From: an uncultured Faecalibacterium sp.
GTDB taxonomy: Bacteria > Bacillota > Clostridia > Oscillospirales > Ruminococcaceae
Direction of reading: 5' to 3'
Assembly (NCBI GenBank): GCA_934525845.1
Contig: CAKSZS010000001.1
Span: 120,342-184,341, forward strand
DNA length: 64,000 nucleotides
The translations under genes and the position numbers were made by a program. Shown here one piece after another: positions 50,709-58,894 of this stretch; the first letter of the stretch is position 1; every line of letters begins with the position of its first letter. The notes below the pieces were generated by a model, which searched no databases, was not told the DNA's origin, and was given only the letters and a program-made list of their open reading frames with translations.

Positions 50709-52604
50709 GTGAAAAAACAAACTCAAAACACACCGCAGGTGCTTCTGCGCCGGGCGGTTCTGGTGCTGCTGGATGCAGCCATCGTGGCGTTCAGCTTCTA
50801 CTTTGCGCTGCTCCTGCGGGCAGATGGCGCGGTAGAAGCGGCCTGGTGGCCGCACAACCGTGCCATCCTGTACGCAAACCTGCCCTGGATCGTGGCAGTG
50901 TATCTTCTCAGCTTTCTGGGCGGCGGACTGTATTCGGTGCTGTGGAAATACGCCGGGGAACGCGACCTGCTCCGGCTGGCCGAAATGATCGCTGTGCCCA
51001 CAGCGGCGGTGTACGCAGTCAATCGGCTGTGCATCCACGGCGTATTGTTCAATTCGGCCAACTGCATGGCCGCAGTGCTGATCTTTCTGCTGGTGGGCGG
51101 GAGCCGCCTGGCCTGGCGGCTGTTCCTGAACCATCCGCTGGGCGAACAGCTGCGCGGCAAGGCAAAGAATGACCCCAACCGCCCGGTGCTGATCGTAGGC
51201 GCGGGTGAGGCCGGTGCCTGGGCCATCAACGTCTGCAAATCCAACAAAGAGTATGGCCGTCCGGTGGCGGCGGTGGACGATGATCCGGCCAAGCGCAACC
51301 AGACCATCCACGGCGTACCGGTGAAGGGAACGCTGGAAGAGATCCCGGAAGTGTGCACCCGGTACAACATCCACAGCATCATCATCGCCATTCCGACGCT
51401 GCGGGGCAGCAAACTGAACCACGTCATTGACCTGTGCGTCAGCACCCACTGCCCGGTGCAGCTGCTCAGCGACCCGCAGCTGGTGGGCGCTGCGGCACCG
51501 CAGGGCGCGTTCCGGGAGCTGAACACCGCCGATTTTCTCTCCCGCGAGGAGGTCACGCTGGACACAGACCGAATCTCCGGGTACCTCACCGGCAAAACGG
51601 TGCTGGTAACGGGCGGCGGCGGTTCCATCGGCAGTGAGCTGTGCCGGCAGGTGATGCGTTTCCGGCCCGGCAAGCTGCTGATTTTCGACATCTACGAGAA
51701 CTGCGCCTACGAGCTGCAGATGGAACTGCAGCAGAAGTATGGCCGGGACGTACCGGTGTCCGTGCTGATCGGCTCCATCCGGGATAAAAAACGGCTGGAT
51801 GAGGTGTTTGAGACCTACCATCCCACCGTGGTGTTCCATGCGGCGGCACACAAGCACGTTCCGCTGATGGAGGTCAGCCCGGCGGAAGCCGTGAAGAACA
51901 ACGTGCTGGGCACCAAGAACCTGCTCACCAGTGCCAGCGAGCACGGGGTGGAGCGGTTCGTGCAGCTGTCCACCGACAAGGCCGTGAACCCCACCAGCGT
52001 CATGGGCTGCACCAAGCGCATCTGTGAGATGCTCATCCAGACCTTTGCGGGCAACACCGATATGAAGTGCGTGGCAGTGCGGTTCGGCAACGTGCTGGGC
52101 AGCCACGGCAGCGTCATCCCGCTGTTTGAGGCGCAGATCAAAAAGGGCGGCCCGGTCACTTTGACCGATGCCAACATCGAGCGCTACTTCATGACCATTC
52201 CGGAAGCGGCCCAGCTGGTGCTGCAGGCCGGTGCCCTGGCGGAAAGCGGCAACATCTATGTGCTGGACATGGGCGAACCGGTGAAGATCATGGATCTGGC
52301 CAAGCAGCTCATCCGCTTCTACGGCTACGAGCCGGGGGTGAACATGGAGATCAAGATCGTGGGCCTGCGCCCCGGCGAAAAGCTCTATGAAGAGCTGATG
52401 ATGGACGAGGAGCAGGACAAGATGCGCCGCACCGAGCACAATAAGATCTTTGTGGCATCGCCCCGCACCATCGACCTGGCCGAGTTCTACCAGCAGCTGC
52501 AGGACCTTGCAGCGGCAGCGGAGCACAACGACGAGGGCGTGGTAAAGCAGCTGGAGAAGATGATCCCCACCTTTACCCCGACCCGTGGGAATCTGAAGCT
52601 GTAA
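50709..52604 (+). CDS. CapD/PglF-type nucleotide-sugar 4,6-dehydratase, membrane bound
   Basis: 631 residues from a GTG start. About four membrane segments (15-130), a first nucleotide-binding fold (VLIVGAGEAG, about 161), then the SDR dehydratase domain (VLVTGGGGSIGSELCRQ, about 298). STDKAVNPTSVMGCTKR is the active-site segment, with Met in place of Tyr as usual for membrane-bound UDP-GlcNAc 4,6-dehydratases. The family makes UDP-4-keto-6-deoxy sugars for capsule or glycoprotein glycans. Sits between the flippase and lysA; no glycosyltransferases are next to it, so the glycan is unknown. Confidence 0.92.
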   Translation: MKKQTQNTPQVLLRRAVLVLLDAAIVAFSFYFALLLRADGAVEAAWWPHNRAILYANLPWIVAVYLLSFLGGGLYSVLWKYAGERDLLRLAEMIAVPTAAVYAVNRLCIHGVLFNSANCMAAVLIFLLVGGSRLAWRLFLNHPLGEQLRGKAKNDPNRPVLIVGAGEAGAWAINVCKSNKEYGRPVAAVDDDPAKRNQTIHGVPVKGTLEEIPEVCTRYNIHSIIIAIPTLRGSKLNHVIDLCVSTHCPVQLLSDPQLVGAAAPQGAFRELNTADFLSREEVTLDTDRISGYLTGKTVLVTGGGGSIGSELCRQVMRFRPGKLLIFDIYENCAYELQMELQQKYGRDVPVSVLIGSIRDKKRLDEVFETYHPTVVFHAAAHKHVPLMEVSPAEAVKNNVLGTKNLLTSASEHGVERFVQLSTDKAVNPTSVMGCTKRICEMLIQTFAGNTDMKCVAVRFGNVLGSHGSVIPLFEAQIKKGGPVTLTDANIERYFMTIPEAAQLVLQAGALAESGNIYVLDMGEPVKIMDLAKQLIRFYGYEPGVNMEIKIVGLRPGEKLYEELMMDEEQDKMRRTEHNKIFVASPRTIDLAEFYQQLQDLAAAAEHNDEGVVKQLEKMIPTFTPTRGNLKL

Positions 52605-52650
52605 TGCGGCACAAGGCCGCGTATGCATACAAAATGAGAGGGATGTAATT

Positions 52651-53937
52651 ATGGAAAAGAAACCGTTTCTGACCGAGGCGATGGCACAGGAGATCATTGA
52701 AGATGTGCCTACGCCGTTCCATGTCTACGATGAAAAAGGCATCCGGGAAAATGCCCGCCGCATCAACAAGGCGTTCAGCTGGAACAAGGGCTTCAAGGAA
52801 TACTTTGCGGTCAAGGCTTTGCCCAATCCCGTCATTCTGCAGATCCTCAAGGAAGAGGGCTGCGGCGTGGACTGCTCGTCTCTGACCGAGCTGATGCTCA
52901 GCGAAGCCTGCGGCTTTACCGGCAGCGACATCATGTTCTCCTCCAACCAGACCCCTGTGGAGGACATGCAAAAGGCCTACGAACTGGGCGCTTACATCAA
53001 CCTGGATGACGCCACCATGGTGGACTTCCTGGAGCGGGTGGCCGGTGTGCCGGAGAACATCTTCTGCCGCTACAACCCGGGCGGGACGTTCCAGCTGGGC
53101 GAGAGCGAAGAGGGCTTCCAGGTCATGGACAAGCCCGGCGATGCCAAGTACGGCATGACCGAGGAGCAGATGATCGAGAGCTATAAGAAGCTGGCGGCCA
53201 AGGGTGCCAAGAACTTCGGCATCCATGCCTTCCTGGCTTCCAACACCATTTCCGATGCCTACTATCCGGAGCTGGCCGGCATCCTGTTCCAGCTGGCGGT
53301 CCGGGTGCAGAAGGCCACTGGCGTGCACATCGGCTACATCAACCTGTCCGGCGGCGTGGGCATCCCGTACCGTCCCGAACAGACCGAGAACGACATCCTG
53401 GCCATCGGCGAGGGCGTGCGCCAGAAGTTTGAGGAGATCCTCGTGCCCGCCGGCATGGGCGATGTGGCCATTTTCACCGAGATGGGCCGCTTCACCACCG
53501 GCCCCTACGGTGCTCTGGTGGCAACTGCCATCCACGAGAAGCACATCTATAAGGAGTATATCGGTCTGGATGCCTGTGCCGCCAACCTGATGCGCCCCGC
53601 CATGTACGGCGCTTACCATCACATTACGGTGCTGGGCAAGGAAGACGCGCCCTGCGACCACAAGTACGATGTGGTGGGCGGTCTGTGCGAGAACAACGAC
53701 AAGTTTGCCATTGACCGGATGCTGCCGAAGATCGACATCGGCGACATTGTGTACATCCACGACACCGGTGCACATGGCTCTGCCATGGGCTACAACTACA
53801 ACGGCAAGCTGCGCAGTGCCGAGGTCCTGCTGTGCGAGGACGGCTCTCACCGCCTGATCCGCCGCGCCGAGACCCCGCGCGACTACTTTGCGACCCTGGA
53901 CTTCCTGCCCCTGATGAAGCCCTTCTTTGAGGACTAA
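52651..53937 (+). CDS. lysA: Diaminopimelate decarboxylase
   Basis: 428 residues, PLP-dependent; the last step of lysine synthesis. The PLP lysine is Lys55 in YFAVKALPNP. The Gly-rich phosphate loop (NLSGGVGIPYRPEQ) and the C-terminal GGLCENND segment with the catalytic Cys are present. Ribosome site GAGAGGGATG is somewhat weak. It lies 46 bases after the CapD-like gene, probably co-transcribed. lysC (7808) is the only other lysine-pathway enzyme in the window. Confidence 0.92.
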   Translation: MEKKPFLTEAMAQEIIEDVPTPFHVYDEKGIRENARRINKAFSWNKGFKEYFAVKALPNPVILQILKEEGCGVDCSSLTELMLSEACGFTGSDIMFSSNQTPVEDMQKAYELGAYINLDDATMVDFLERVAGVPENIFCRYNPGGTFQLGESEEGFQVMDKPGDAKYGMTEEQMIESYKKLAAKGAKNFGIHAFLASNTISDAYYPELAGILFQLAVRVQKATGVHIGYINLSGGVGIPYRPEQTENDILAIGEGVRQKFEEILVPAGMGDVAIFTEMGRFTTGPYGALVATAIHEKHIYKEYIGLDACAANLMRPAMYGAYHHITVLGKEDAPCDHKYDVVGGLCENNDKFAIDRMLPKIDIGDIVYIHDTGAHGSAMGYNYNGKLRSAEVLLCEDGSHRLIRRAETPRDYFATLDFLPLMKPFFED

Positions 53938-53958
53938 ACACACAACGAGGTACTCGCC

Positions 53959-54354
53959 ATGTTTTTTGGATTTCAGCTCACCTGTGGCCTGATGATGGTC
54001 TTTTACGGCTACTCGGTCATGAAAAATCCCCGGGTGTGGGGTGACCAGGGCCGCCGCGCCGTCAAGGCGGAAAACTTTCCCGAATACTGCCGCCAGAACG
54101 GCCTGTTCTTTCTGAAGGCAGGCTTTGTGATGGCGCTCATCGGCGCACTGGACGCGCTGGTCACCCTGGACGCCGTGCTGTACCTGCTGCTGTACGTATT
54201 CGGCTTTGCGTTTGCGTTCTACCCGCTCACCCGCTGGTGCAAGGAACATGAGGGCTTCTCCTGGCCCTGGCCCAAGGTGGAGAGCGAGAAAAAGCGCATC
54301 AAAAACCTGCGCAAGGAACAGGAAGCCTCCGAAGAGAATGCCGACAAAAAGTAA
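53959..54354 (+). CDS. Small membrane protein of unknown function
   Basis: 131 residues. An N-terminal hydrophobic segment (2-20), then two further membrane segments (about 54-90), and a charged Lys/Glu C-terminal tail in the cytoplasm. No known domain recognised. It follows lysA by 21 bases and precedes a strong terminator, so it is the last gene of the CapD-lysA unit. Ribosome site ACGAGG is present before the ATG. Confidence 0.75.
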   Translation: MFFGFQLTCGLMMVFYGYSVMKNPRVWGDQGRRAVKAENFPEYCRQNGLFFLKAGFVMALIGALDALVTLDAVLYLLLYVFGFAFAFYPLTRWCKEHEGFSWPWPKVESEKKRIKNLRKEQEASEENADKK

Positions 54355-54369
54355 CGCACAAAACCCAAA

Positions 54370-54404
54370 AGGCTGCTGCACAAGCTCGTGCAGCAGCCTT
54401 TTTT
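54370..54404. terminator. Bidirectional terminator
   Basis: AGGCTGCTGCAC (54370-54381) and GTGCAGCAGCCT (54388-54399) pair perfectly, then a T-run. The minus strand tail is TTTTGGGTTT, so it may serve the convergent operon too. Confidence 0.92.
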
Positions 54405-54419
54405 GATGAGCGTGTGTTT

Positions 54420-55040
54420 TTACAGTGCGTCAATGGCGTTTTGCAAATGCTGGTAAAACTGCCCCAGATGGCAGCCATCCACAAAGCGATGGTTGACTTC
54501 CAGACTCATGCCCAGCGTTTCCCGGCCATTGTCCGGAACGTACTTGCCCCAGGTGATGCGGGGAATGTTGTCATCCCGGTCAAAATCCCGCTCGTTGGTG
54601 CAGCCGGTCAGGTCGAACCACGGCGTGCAGGAGATGTAGAGCAGGGCGTCCGACTGGGTGCTGGTGTCCAGGAAAACCTGTTGAGCGGCACTTTTTGCCT
54701 GCATGGCCCGGCAGAATTCCTCCAGCGTCCCGGTCTTGGGCAAGGTAACGATGTGAAACTGACTGCTGCCGGGCTTCAGGTCGGTGAAGCTGGGCGTGCG
54801 CTCGTCCAGCAGCCAGACTTCGCCGTCCCGCATCGTATAGCGGAAGTTCTCCACCGCGTTGATGGCGTCAGTCACCAGACAGCCCAGCGCATAGTAAAAG
54901 GAGATGCCGTGGGCCTTGGTGTAGGCGTGCAGGTTGGTCACATCCACCCGGAAGCTGACGCTGTAAAATGGGTGGGAGACCCCGGAAAAGAAGCGGAACA
55001 GCTCAGCCCGGGGCCAGACGGAACGGTCGATCTTCTGCAT
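54420..55040 (-). CDS. Chloramphenicol acetyltransferase-like enzyme
   Basis: 206 residues with the CAT fold pattern throughout (WPRAELFRFF start, PFYSVSFRVDVT, SCTPWFDLT). The active-site segment reads VNHRFVDGCH. The catalytic second His is kept (His184) with Asp188, while the first His of the classical HHxxxDG is Asn. The acceptor substrate is unknown; I do not infer chloramphenicol resistance. Last gene of the four-gene minus operon, 6 bases after the 2H phosphoesterase. Confidence 0.85.
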   Translation of the reverse strand: MQKIDRSVWPRAELFRFFSGVSHPFYSVSFRVDVTNLHAYTKAHGISFYYALGCLVTDAINAVENFRYTMRDGEVWLLDERTPSFTDLKPGSSQFHIVTLPKTGTLEEFCRAMQAKSAAQQVFLDTSTQSDALLYISCTPWFDLTGCTNERDFDRDDNIPRITWGKYVPDNGRETLGMSLEVNHRFVDGCHLGQFYQHLQNAIDAL

Positions 55041-55046
55041 AAAACC

Positions 55047-55814
55047 TCACATTTCTTTGAGCGGGAACGAAAACACCGCCAAACATTCCTTTTTGCTGTC
55101 GTACCAGTTGTGATAGGTCAGCTCCATGCCGGTCACTTCAAAGGTGCCGAAATCGGTGTCGGCGAGCTGCTGCACCCGCGCCAGAAGGGCGGCAGGGTCA
55201 TGAAGCTTTTCCCGGAAGCGTGCCGCCGTGATGTGGCAGGAGGCGGTTTTGTACCGCTCTTCCAGCGGGAGGCCGGCGAGCTGCAGGGCCTGCCGCAGAA
55301 ACATCCGCAGACGTTCCAGTCCGCCGTCATCGTAGCCGTTGACCAGAAGCGCACTGTCGCTGAGGGTCAGCCCCTTGCATTGGATCTGGAAGGAAGAAAA
55401 CTGGATAAAATGGTTCAGAAACTCGATGCAGTTCACATACTTGTGAATCTGTTCGGGCGAGGGCTTTTCCAACCCGGGCCGTCCCCGCTGGACATCCAGC
55501 ACCGTGAGGTGGAGGTCATCGACCGGATAGTCGTACAGTTCCGGAAACTCTGCGGCAAGGGCATCCAGTGTCTGCCGGATGGCCTGCCGGACCGTCTCCG
55601 GCGGACGCAGGACCAGTGCCACCGCCATGCGGGTGTCTGTTTCCGGGTGCGCGAGAAACGCATCCGGAATGCCGCCGGACTGGAGCGCGGGCTGCGCCAT
55701 TTGCAGGATGGCGGCATAATGCGCGGTAAGCTGATGGAAGCGTTTCGAGGCGAGAAAACGGCTCGGGTCGGAACGCTCGATCGGCGGTCTTGGAGTGTTT
55801 CCAGCAGAAGACAT
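55047..55814 (-). CDS. 2H phosphoesterase (2'-5' RNA ligase-like)
   Basis: 255 residues. Two HxT motifs about 90 residues apart define the 2H superfamily: HLTV (His102, Thr104) and HITA (His194, Thr196). Family members hydrolyse 2',3'-cyclic phosphates or 2'-5' bonds in RNA. A ~90-residue N-terminal extension without known domain precedes them. It lies between a PAS protein and a CAT-like enzyme in an operon headed by a pseudouridine synthase, suggesting an RNA-related role. GGGGAG precedes the ATG. Confidence 0.82.
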   Translation of the reverse strand: MSSAGNTPRPPIERSDPSRFLASKRFHQLTAHYAAILQMAQPALQSGGIPDAFLAHPETDTRMAVALVLRPPETVRQAIRQTLDALAAEFPELYDYPVDDLHLTVLDVQRGRPGLEKPSPEQIHKYVNCIEFLNHFIQFSSFQIQCKGLTLSDSALLVNGYDDGGLERLRMFLRQALQLAGLPLEERYKTASCHITAARFREKLHDPAALLARVQQLADTDFGTFEVTGMELTYHNWYDSKKECLAVFSFPLKEM

Positions 55815-55820
55815 CCGTGC

Positions 55821-56198
55821 TCACTCCCCGAAATCGTAGCGCTTCATGGTTTCCAGCTTGCGGGATTCGTGTTTTTCGTAGTAGCCGATGAGGTTTCCGG
55901 CATCGTCCCGCAGGGCCACCATATAAACGTCGCGGTCATGCTTTTCATCGTGGTAGGTAAAGATCAGATTATGGCTCTTGTCGGCGGTAAACCAGTCCAC
56001 GACTTTCTGAATGGCTTCCACCGACTTCGGATTGTGGCAGTTCATCAGGCTGCGGCCCAGCAGGGCAGCACCGCCGTATTTGGCATAATCGTGGATGGCG
56101 GAGGGGTTCATGTACAGGATCGTGTGGTTCAGGTCGCAGATGACGATGTGTTCACGATCCTGCTCGATGATGCTCTTGAAATAGGCGTTCAGTTCCAT
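55821..56198 (-). CDS. Stand-alone PAS-domain protein
   Basis: 125 residues, essentially one PAS domain: HIVICDLNHTILYMNPSAIHDYAK, GRSLMNCHNPKSVEAI and the C-terminal sheet YMVALRDDAGNLIGYYEKHES. No output domain is attached. Such single PAS proteins may bind a ligand or partner; the function is unknown. It starts 3 bases after the RluA-type gene. Confidence 0.85.
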   Translation of the reverse strand: MELNAYFKSIIEQDREHIVICDLNHTILYMNPSAIHDYAKYGGAALLGRSLMNCHNPKSVEAIQKVVDWFTADKSHNLIFTYHDEKHDRDVYMVALRDDAGNLIGYYEKHESRKLETMKRYDFGE

Positions 56199-56201
56199 GA
56201 T

Positions 56202-57206
56202 TCAGTCTCCTTTGGCGGTGTCTGGCTTTGCCTTGTCCAGCGCGTCGAACTGATGGACGATCTGCGGGTCCTTCAGCTTGATGACCTTGCCGGACAGATA
56301 ATGCAGGGTGTTTTCTTCCGGGATATCCCGGAAGGTGATGCGCACAGCACACAGAGCCTGCGTTTTGGTGCCGGTGCGTTCGTTCATTTTGCGGTTGCCG
56401 TATTTGATGTCGCCCAACACCGGCTTGCCCAGATAGGCCAGATGGGCGCGGATCTGGTGGGTACGGCCGGTGACCAGCCCGATCTTGCACAGCGCAAACG
56501 GCCCGGCGGTGCGCAGAACGTCCACATCGGTGATGATCTGCTTGCGGCGCTCATCCTGGGCCTGGTGGGCGTGGATGCTCACCTTGTTGTTCTTTTCGTC
56601 GTGCTCCCACCACGCGGTGAACCGCCCGGACTGGGGGATGCCCACCGTGATGGTGTAGTATTCCTTTTTGAGCAGGTCGGTGCGGATGATCTCGTTCATG
56701 TCCCGCAGGGCGGCGTAGCTCTTGGCGGCAATGACCAACCCTTCGGTGCCGCGGTCCAGCCGGTTGCAGATACCGGGCTTGAAGCGGTTCTCACCGTGGG
56801 GGTCGTATTCGCCCTTCTGAGCCAGATACTGGGTAAACGCGTCCACAAGGTTCGCGTCGCCGGTGCGGTCGCTGTGGCAGAGCAGGTGAGTGGGCTTGTA
56901 CAGCACGGCAATGTTGTCATCCTCGTAGATGACGGTCACCTTGGGCTGGTTCTGCTGCTTCTTGGGGGCGGGCTTCGGGGCAGGCCTGGCACCCTCCGGC
57001 GGGAAGAATTCATCGTTGATGTACAGTTCGATGAGGTCTCCGGCCTGCAGGCGGTATTCCGGCGCGGCCTTTTTGCCGTTCACCTTCACCCGCTTGTTGC
57101 GGAAGCTCTTGTACAGCAGACTGGTGGGAAAATCGCGGGTCACGCTCTGCACAAAGCGGGACAGGCGCACGCCGTCATCGTTGGCGGTAGCGGTGTATTG
57201 TTTCAT
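56202..57206 (-). CDS. RluA-family 23S rRNA/tRNA pseudouridine synthase
   Basis: 334 residues. N-terminal S4 RNA-binding domain (GVRLSRFVQSVTRDFPTSLLYKSFRNKRVKVNG pattern), then the catalytic domain with NRLDRGTEGLV (catalytic Asp151) and the later RTHQIRAHLAYLGKPVLGD motif. The linker is Pro/Lys-rich (about 78-95). AAAGGAAT precedes the ATG. First gene of the minus operon with PAS, 2H phosphoesterase and CAT-like genes. Exact RNA target not determined. Confidence 0.92.
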   Translation of the reverse strand: MKQYTATANDDGVRLSRFVQSVTRDFPTSLLYKSFRNKRVKVNGKKAAPEYRLQAGDLIELYINDEFFPPEGARPAPKPAPKKQQNQPKVTVIYEDDNIAVLYKPTHLLCHSDRTGDANLVDAFTQYLAQKGEYDPHGENRFKPGICNRLDRGTEGLVIAAKSYAALRDMNEIIRTDLLKKEYYTITVGIPQSGRFTAWWEHDEKNNKVSIHAHQAQDERRKQIITDVDVLRTAGPFALCKIGLVTGRTHQIRAHLAYLGKPVLGDIKYGNRKMNERTGTKTQALCAVRITFRDIPEENTLHYLSGKVIKLKDPQIVHQFDALDKAKPDTAKGD

Positions 57207-57235
57207 GAAGATTCCTTTTTGTAAGTGAATGTGAT

Positions 57236-57264
57236 TTGACAGTGAATCGTTGAAATGCTATACT
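57236..57264 (+). promoter_or_regulatory. Strong promoter of the DUF4160/DUF2442 pair
   Basis: TTGACA (57236-57241), 17 bases, TATACT (57259-57264) with TGc before it. Confidence 0.85.
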
Positions 57265-57276
57265 GAAACTGCAAAA

Positions 57277-57295
57277 GGCATAACTGTAATATGCC
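57277..57295. promoter_or_regulatory. Inverted repeat at the transcription start of the DUF4160 gene
   Basis: GGCATA (57277-57282) and TATGCC (57290-57295) around a 7-base centre, just after the expected start site. Candidate repressor site. Confidence 0.45.
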
Positions 57296-57370
57296 AGCTA
57301 TTCATAACCTAAATCATAGCAGAAATGCCAGGGCTTTGCAAGAGGAAAGGGGAGAGGCCGGGACGCCGGG

Positions 57371-57628
57371 ATGCCGTCCATCAGTATGTTTTACGGGATC
57401 ATCATTTATATGTACCGGGATGACCATCGTCCGCCGCATTTTCATGCATTCTATCAGGACTGCAAAGCGGTGTTTTCACTGGATGGTGAACTGATGGAAG
57501 GCAAAATGCCGCGAAAGCAGTGCGCCTTGATCAAAGCTTGGGCACTTCTGCATGAAGAAGAGCTGAAGGCAAACTGGACTCTGGCGGAGGAAAAGCAGGC
57601 ACTTTATAAAATTGAGCCGCTTCGCTGA
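57371..57628 (+). CDS. DUF4160-family protein
   Basis: 85 residues. The conserved MPSISMFYGIIIYMYRDDHRPPHFHA start is the DUF4160 signature, followed by a short acidic/basic body. Its ribosome site is weak (GGGACGCCGGG before the ATG). Paired with a DUF2442 gene 12 bases downstream, a frequent arrangement in Clostridia and other bacteria. The pairing has been considered toxin-antitoxin-like; biochemical function is unknown to me. Confidence 0.88.
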   Translation: MPSISMFYGIIIYMYRDDHRPPHFHAFYQDCKAVFSLDGELMEGKMPRKQCALIKAWALLHEEELKANWTLAEEKQALYKIEPLR

Positions 57629-57640
57629 AAGGAGAACGTT

Positions 57641-57931
57641 ATGAAGATGATTTATGACCCGGATCTGCAAGACTACATCTGCTGTGCAGAAAAGCCTGTT
57701 TTTGGAATTGAAAGTGTCCAGCCTGCGGAGAATTTTCAGCTGACGATCCGGTTCAGCAACGGGGAACAACGCCGGTTTGATGCACGCAAAATGATAGAGG
57801 AGCCGATCTTTGAACCGCTGAAAAATGTCAAGTTGTTTATGCAGGCGCATACGGACGGTGTGGCAGTTTTGTGGAACGAAGACCTGGATGTTGCACCGGA
57901 ATACCTCTATGAAAACAGCGAGCCTGCCTGA
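57641..57931 (+). CDS. DUF2442-family protein
   Basis: 96 residues. ESVQPAENFQLTIRFSNGEQRRFDARKM and LWNEDLDVAPEYLY are the DUF2442 pattern, a small fold with predicted nucleic-acid or partner binding. AAAGGAGAA precedes the ATG. It follows the DUF4160 gene in the same transcript and ends before a terminator. Confidence 0.88.
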   Translation: MKMIYDPDLQDYICCAEKPVFGIESVQPAENFQLTIRFSNGEQRRFDARKMIEEPIFEPLKNVKLFMQAHTDGVAVLWNEDLDVAPEYLYENSEPA

Positions 57932-57946
57932 AGAAATTTTGACCGA

Positions 57947-57978
57947 CCCGATGACTCTTACAGTCATCGGGCTTTTTT
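57947..57978 (+). terminator. Terminator after the DUF2442 gene
   Basis: CCCGATGACT (57947-57956) and AGTCATCGGG (57962-57971) pair perfectly, followed by TTTTTT (57973-57978). Confidence 0.94.
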
Positions 57979-58008
57979 GTAAGGAACAGAGATATTTTCC
58001 CGGAACGC

Positions 58009-58036
58009 TTGCGTTTGGCCCGCAAAATGGTACTAT
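58009..58036 (+). promoter_or_regulatory. Promoter of radC
   Basis: TTGCGT (58009-58014), 16 bases, TACTAT (58031-58036). Confidence 0.55.
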
Positions 58037-58072
58037 TAAAGAAAAGAATGGGAACGATAAAAAGGAGCAGCC

Positions 58073-58792
58073 ATGGCAGAACACAAACGGCATCAGGGAC
58101 ACCGTCAGCGGATGCGGGAACGGGTGCAGAATTATGGGCTGGACAGTCTGGCCGAACATGAGGCACTGGAATACATCCTCTATCTGACCAATGCCCAGAA
58201 GGATACCAACGGCATTGCCCACGACCTCATTGACCGGTTCGGTGATTTTGCGGCGGTGCTGGAAGCCAGCGAGGAAGAACTGTGCACGGTGGAGGGCGTC
58301 GGCCCGGCGACCGCCCGGATGCTGCACCTGCTGCCATCCATCAGCCGGTACTACAGCCGGAGCCGCACCAGTACGGCCCGCTGCATCAAGACCACCGAGC
58401 AGATGGGCAGCTATCTGATGGCAAAGTTTGCGTGGTCGGACTACGAGCGCGCCATGCTGGTGAGTCTGGACAGCCGCAAGCGGGTGCGGGCGGCGGTCTG
58501 GCTGCGGGAGGGGACTTCCGACCGGGTGAGCCTGGACATCAAAGGCGTGGTGGCCGCAGCCATCAAGGGCGGCACCGACACGGTGGTGCTCTGCCACAAC
58601 CACCCCAACGGCGTGGCGCTGCCCTCCATGGAAGACATGGAAGCCACCGGCAGCATTGCCCGGGCGCTGGGGCTGGTGAACATCCACCTGCTGGACCACT
58701 TTATTCTCACCGATACGGAATATTTCTCCATGCGGGATGCCAACCGCCTGCCCATCTACGATTTCAAAACGGGCACCTTGTTCTGGCCGTAA
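58073..58792 (+). CDS. radC: RadC-family JAB/MPN-domain protein
   Basis: 239 residues. N-terminal HhH-like helices (LCTVEGVGPATARML) and a C-terminal JAB/MPN metalloprotease fold with HNHPNGVALPSMED: His175, His177, Ser185 and Asp188. RadC was named as a DNA repair protein, but its role is not settled. AAAAGGAG precedes the ATG. It lies just before uvrB on the same strand, though uvrB has its own promoter. Confidence 0.93.
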   Translation: MAEHKRHQGHRQRMRERVQNYGLDSLAEHEALEYILYLTNAQKDTNGIAHDLIDRFGDFAAVLEASEEELCTVEGVGPATARMLHLLPSISRYYSRSRTSTARCIKTTEQMGSYLMAKFAWSDYERAMLVSLDSRKRVRAAVWLREGTSDRVSLDIKGVVAAAIKGGTDTVVLCHNHPNGVALPSMEDMEATGSIARALGLVNIHLLDHFILTDTEYFSMRDANRLPIYDFKTGTLFWP

Positions 58793-58804
58793 AACAAAAA
58801 ACTG

Positions 58805-58833
58805 TTTACATTATAAAACTGCTGTGCTATAAT
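58805..58833 (+). promoter_or_regulatory. Promoter of uvrBA
   Basis: TTTACA (58805-58810), 17 bases, TATAAT (58828-58833) with TGc before it. I found no CGAAC-type LexA box overlapping it. Confidence 0.85.
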
Positions 58834-58894
58834 CATCTTGCAAAATACAACTGATTGTGGTTCTTCGAGCGGAGGGCCGGAGAGGAGCAGAAAC

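Noticed and set aside
54420..55040. CAT-like gene as chloramphenicol resistance determinant
   Set aside because: The active-site motif differs from classical CAT (NH instead of HH) and it sits in a chromosomal operon with housekeeping-type genes; substrate is unknown.
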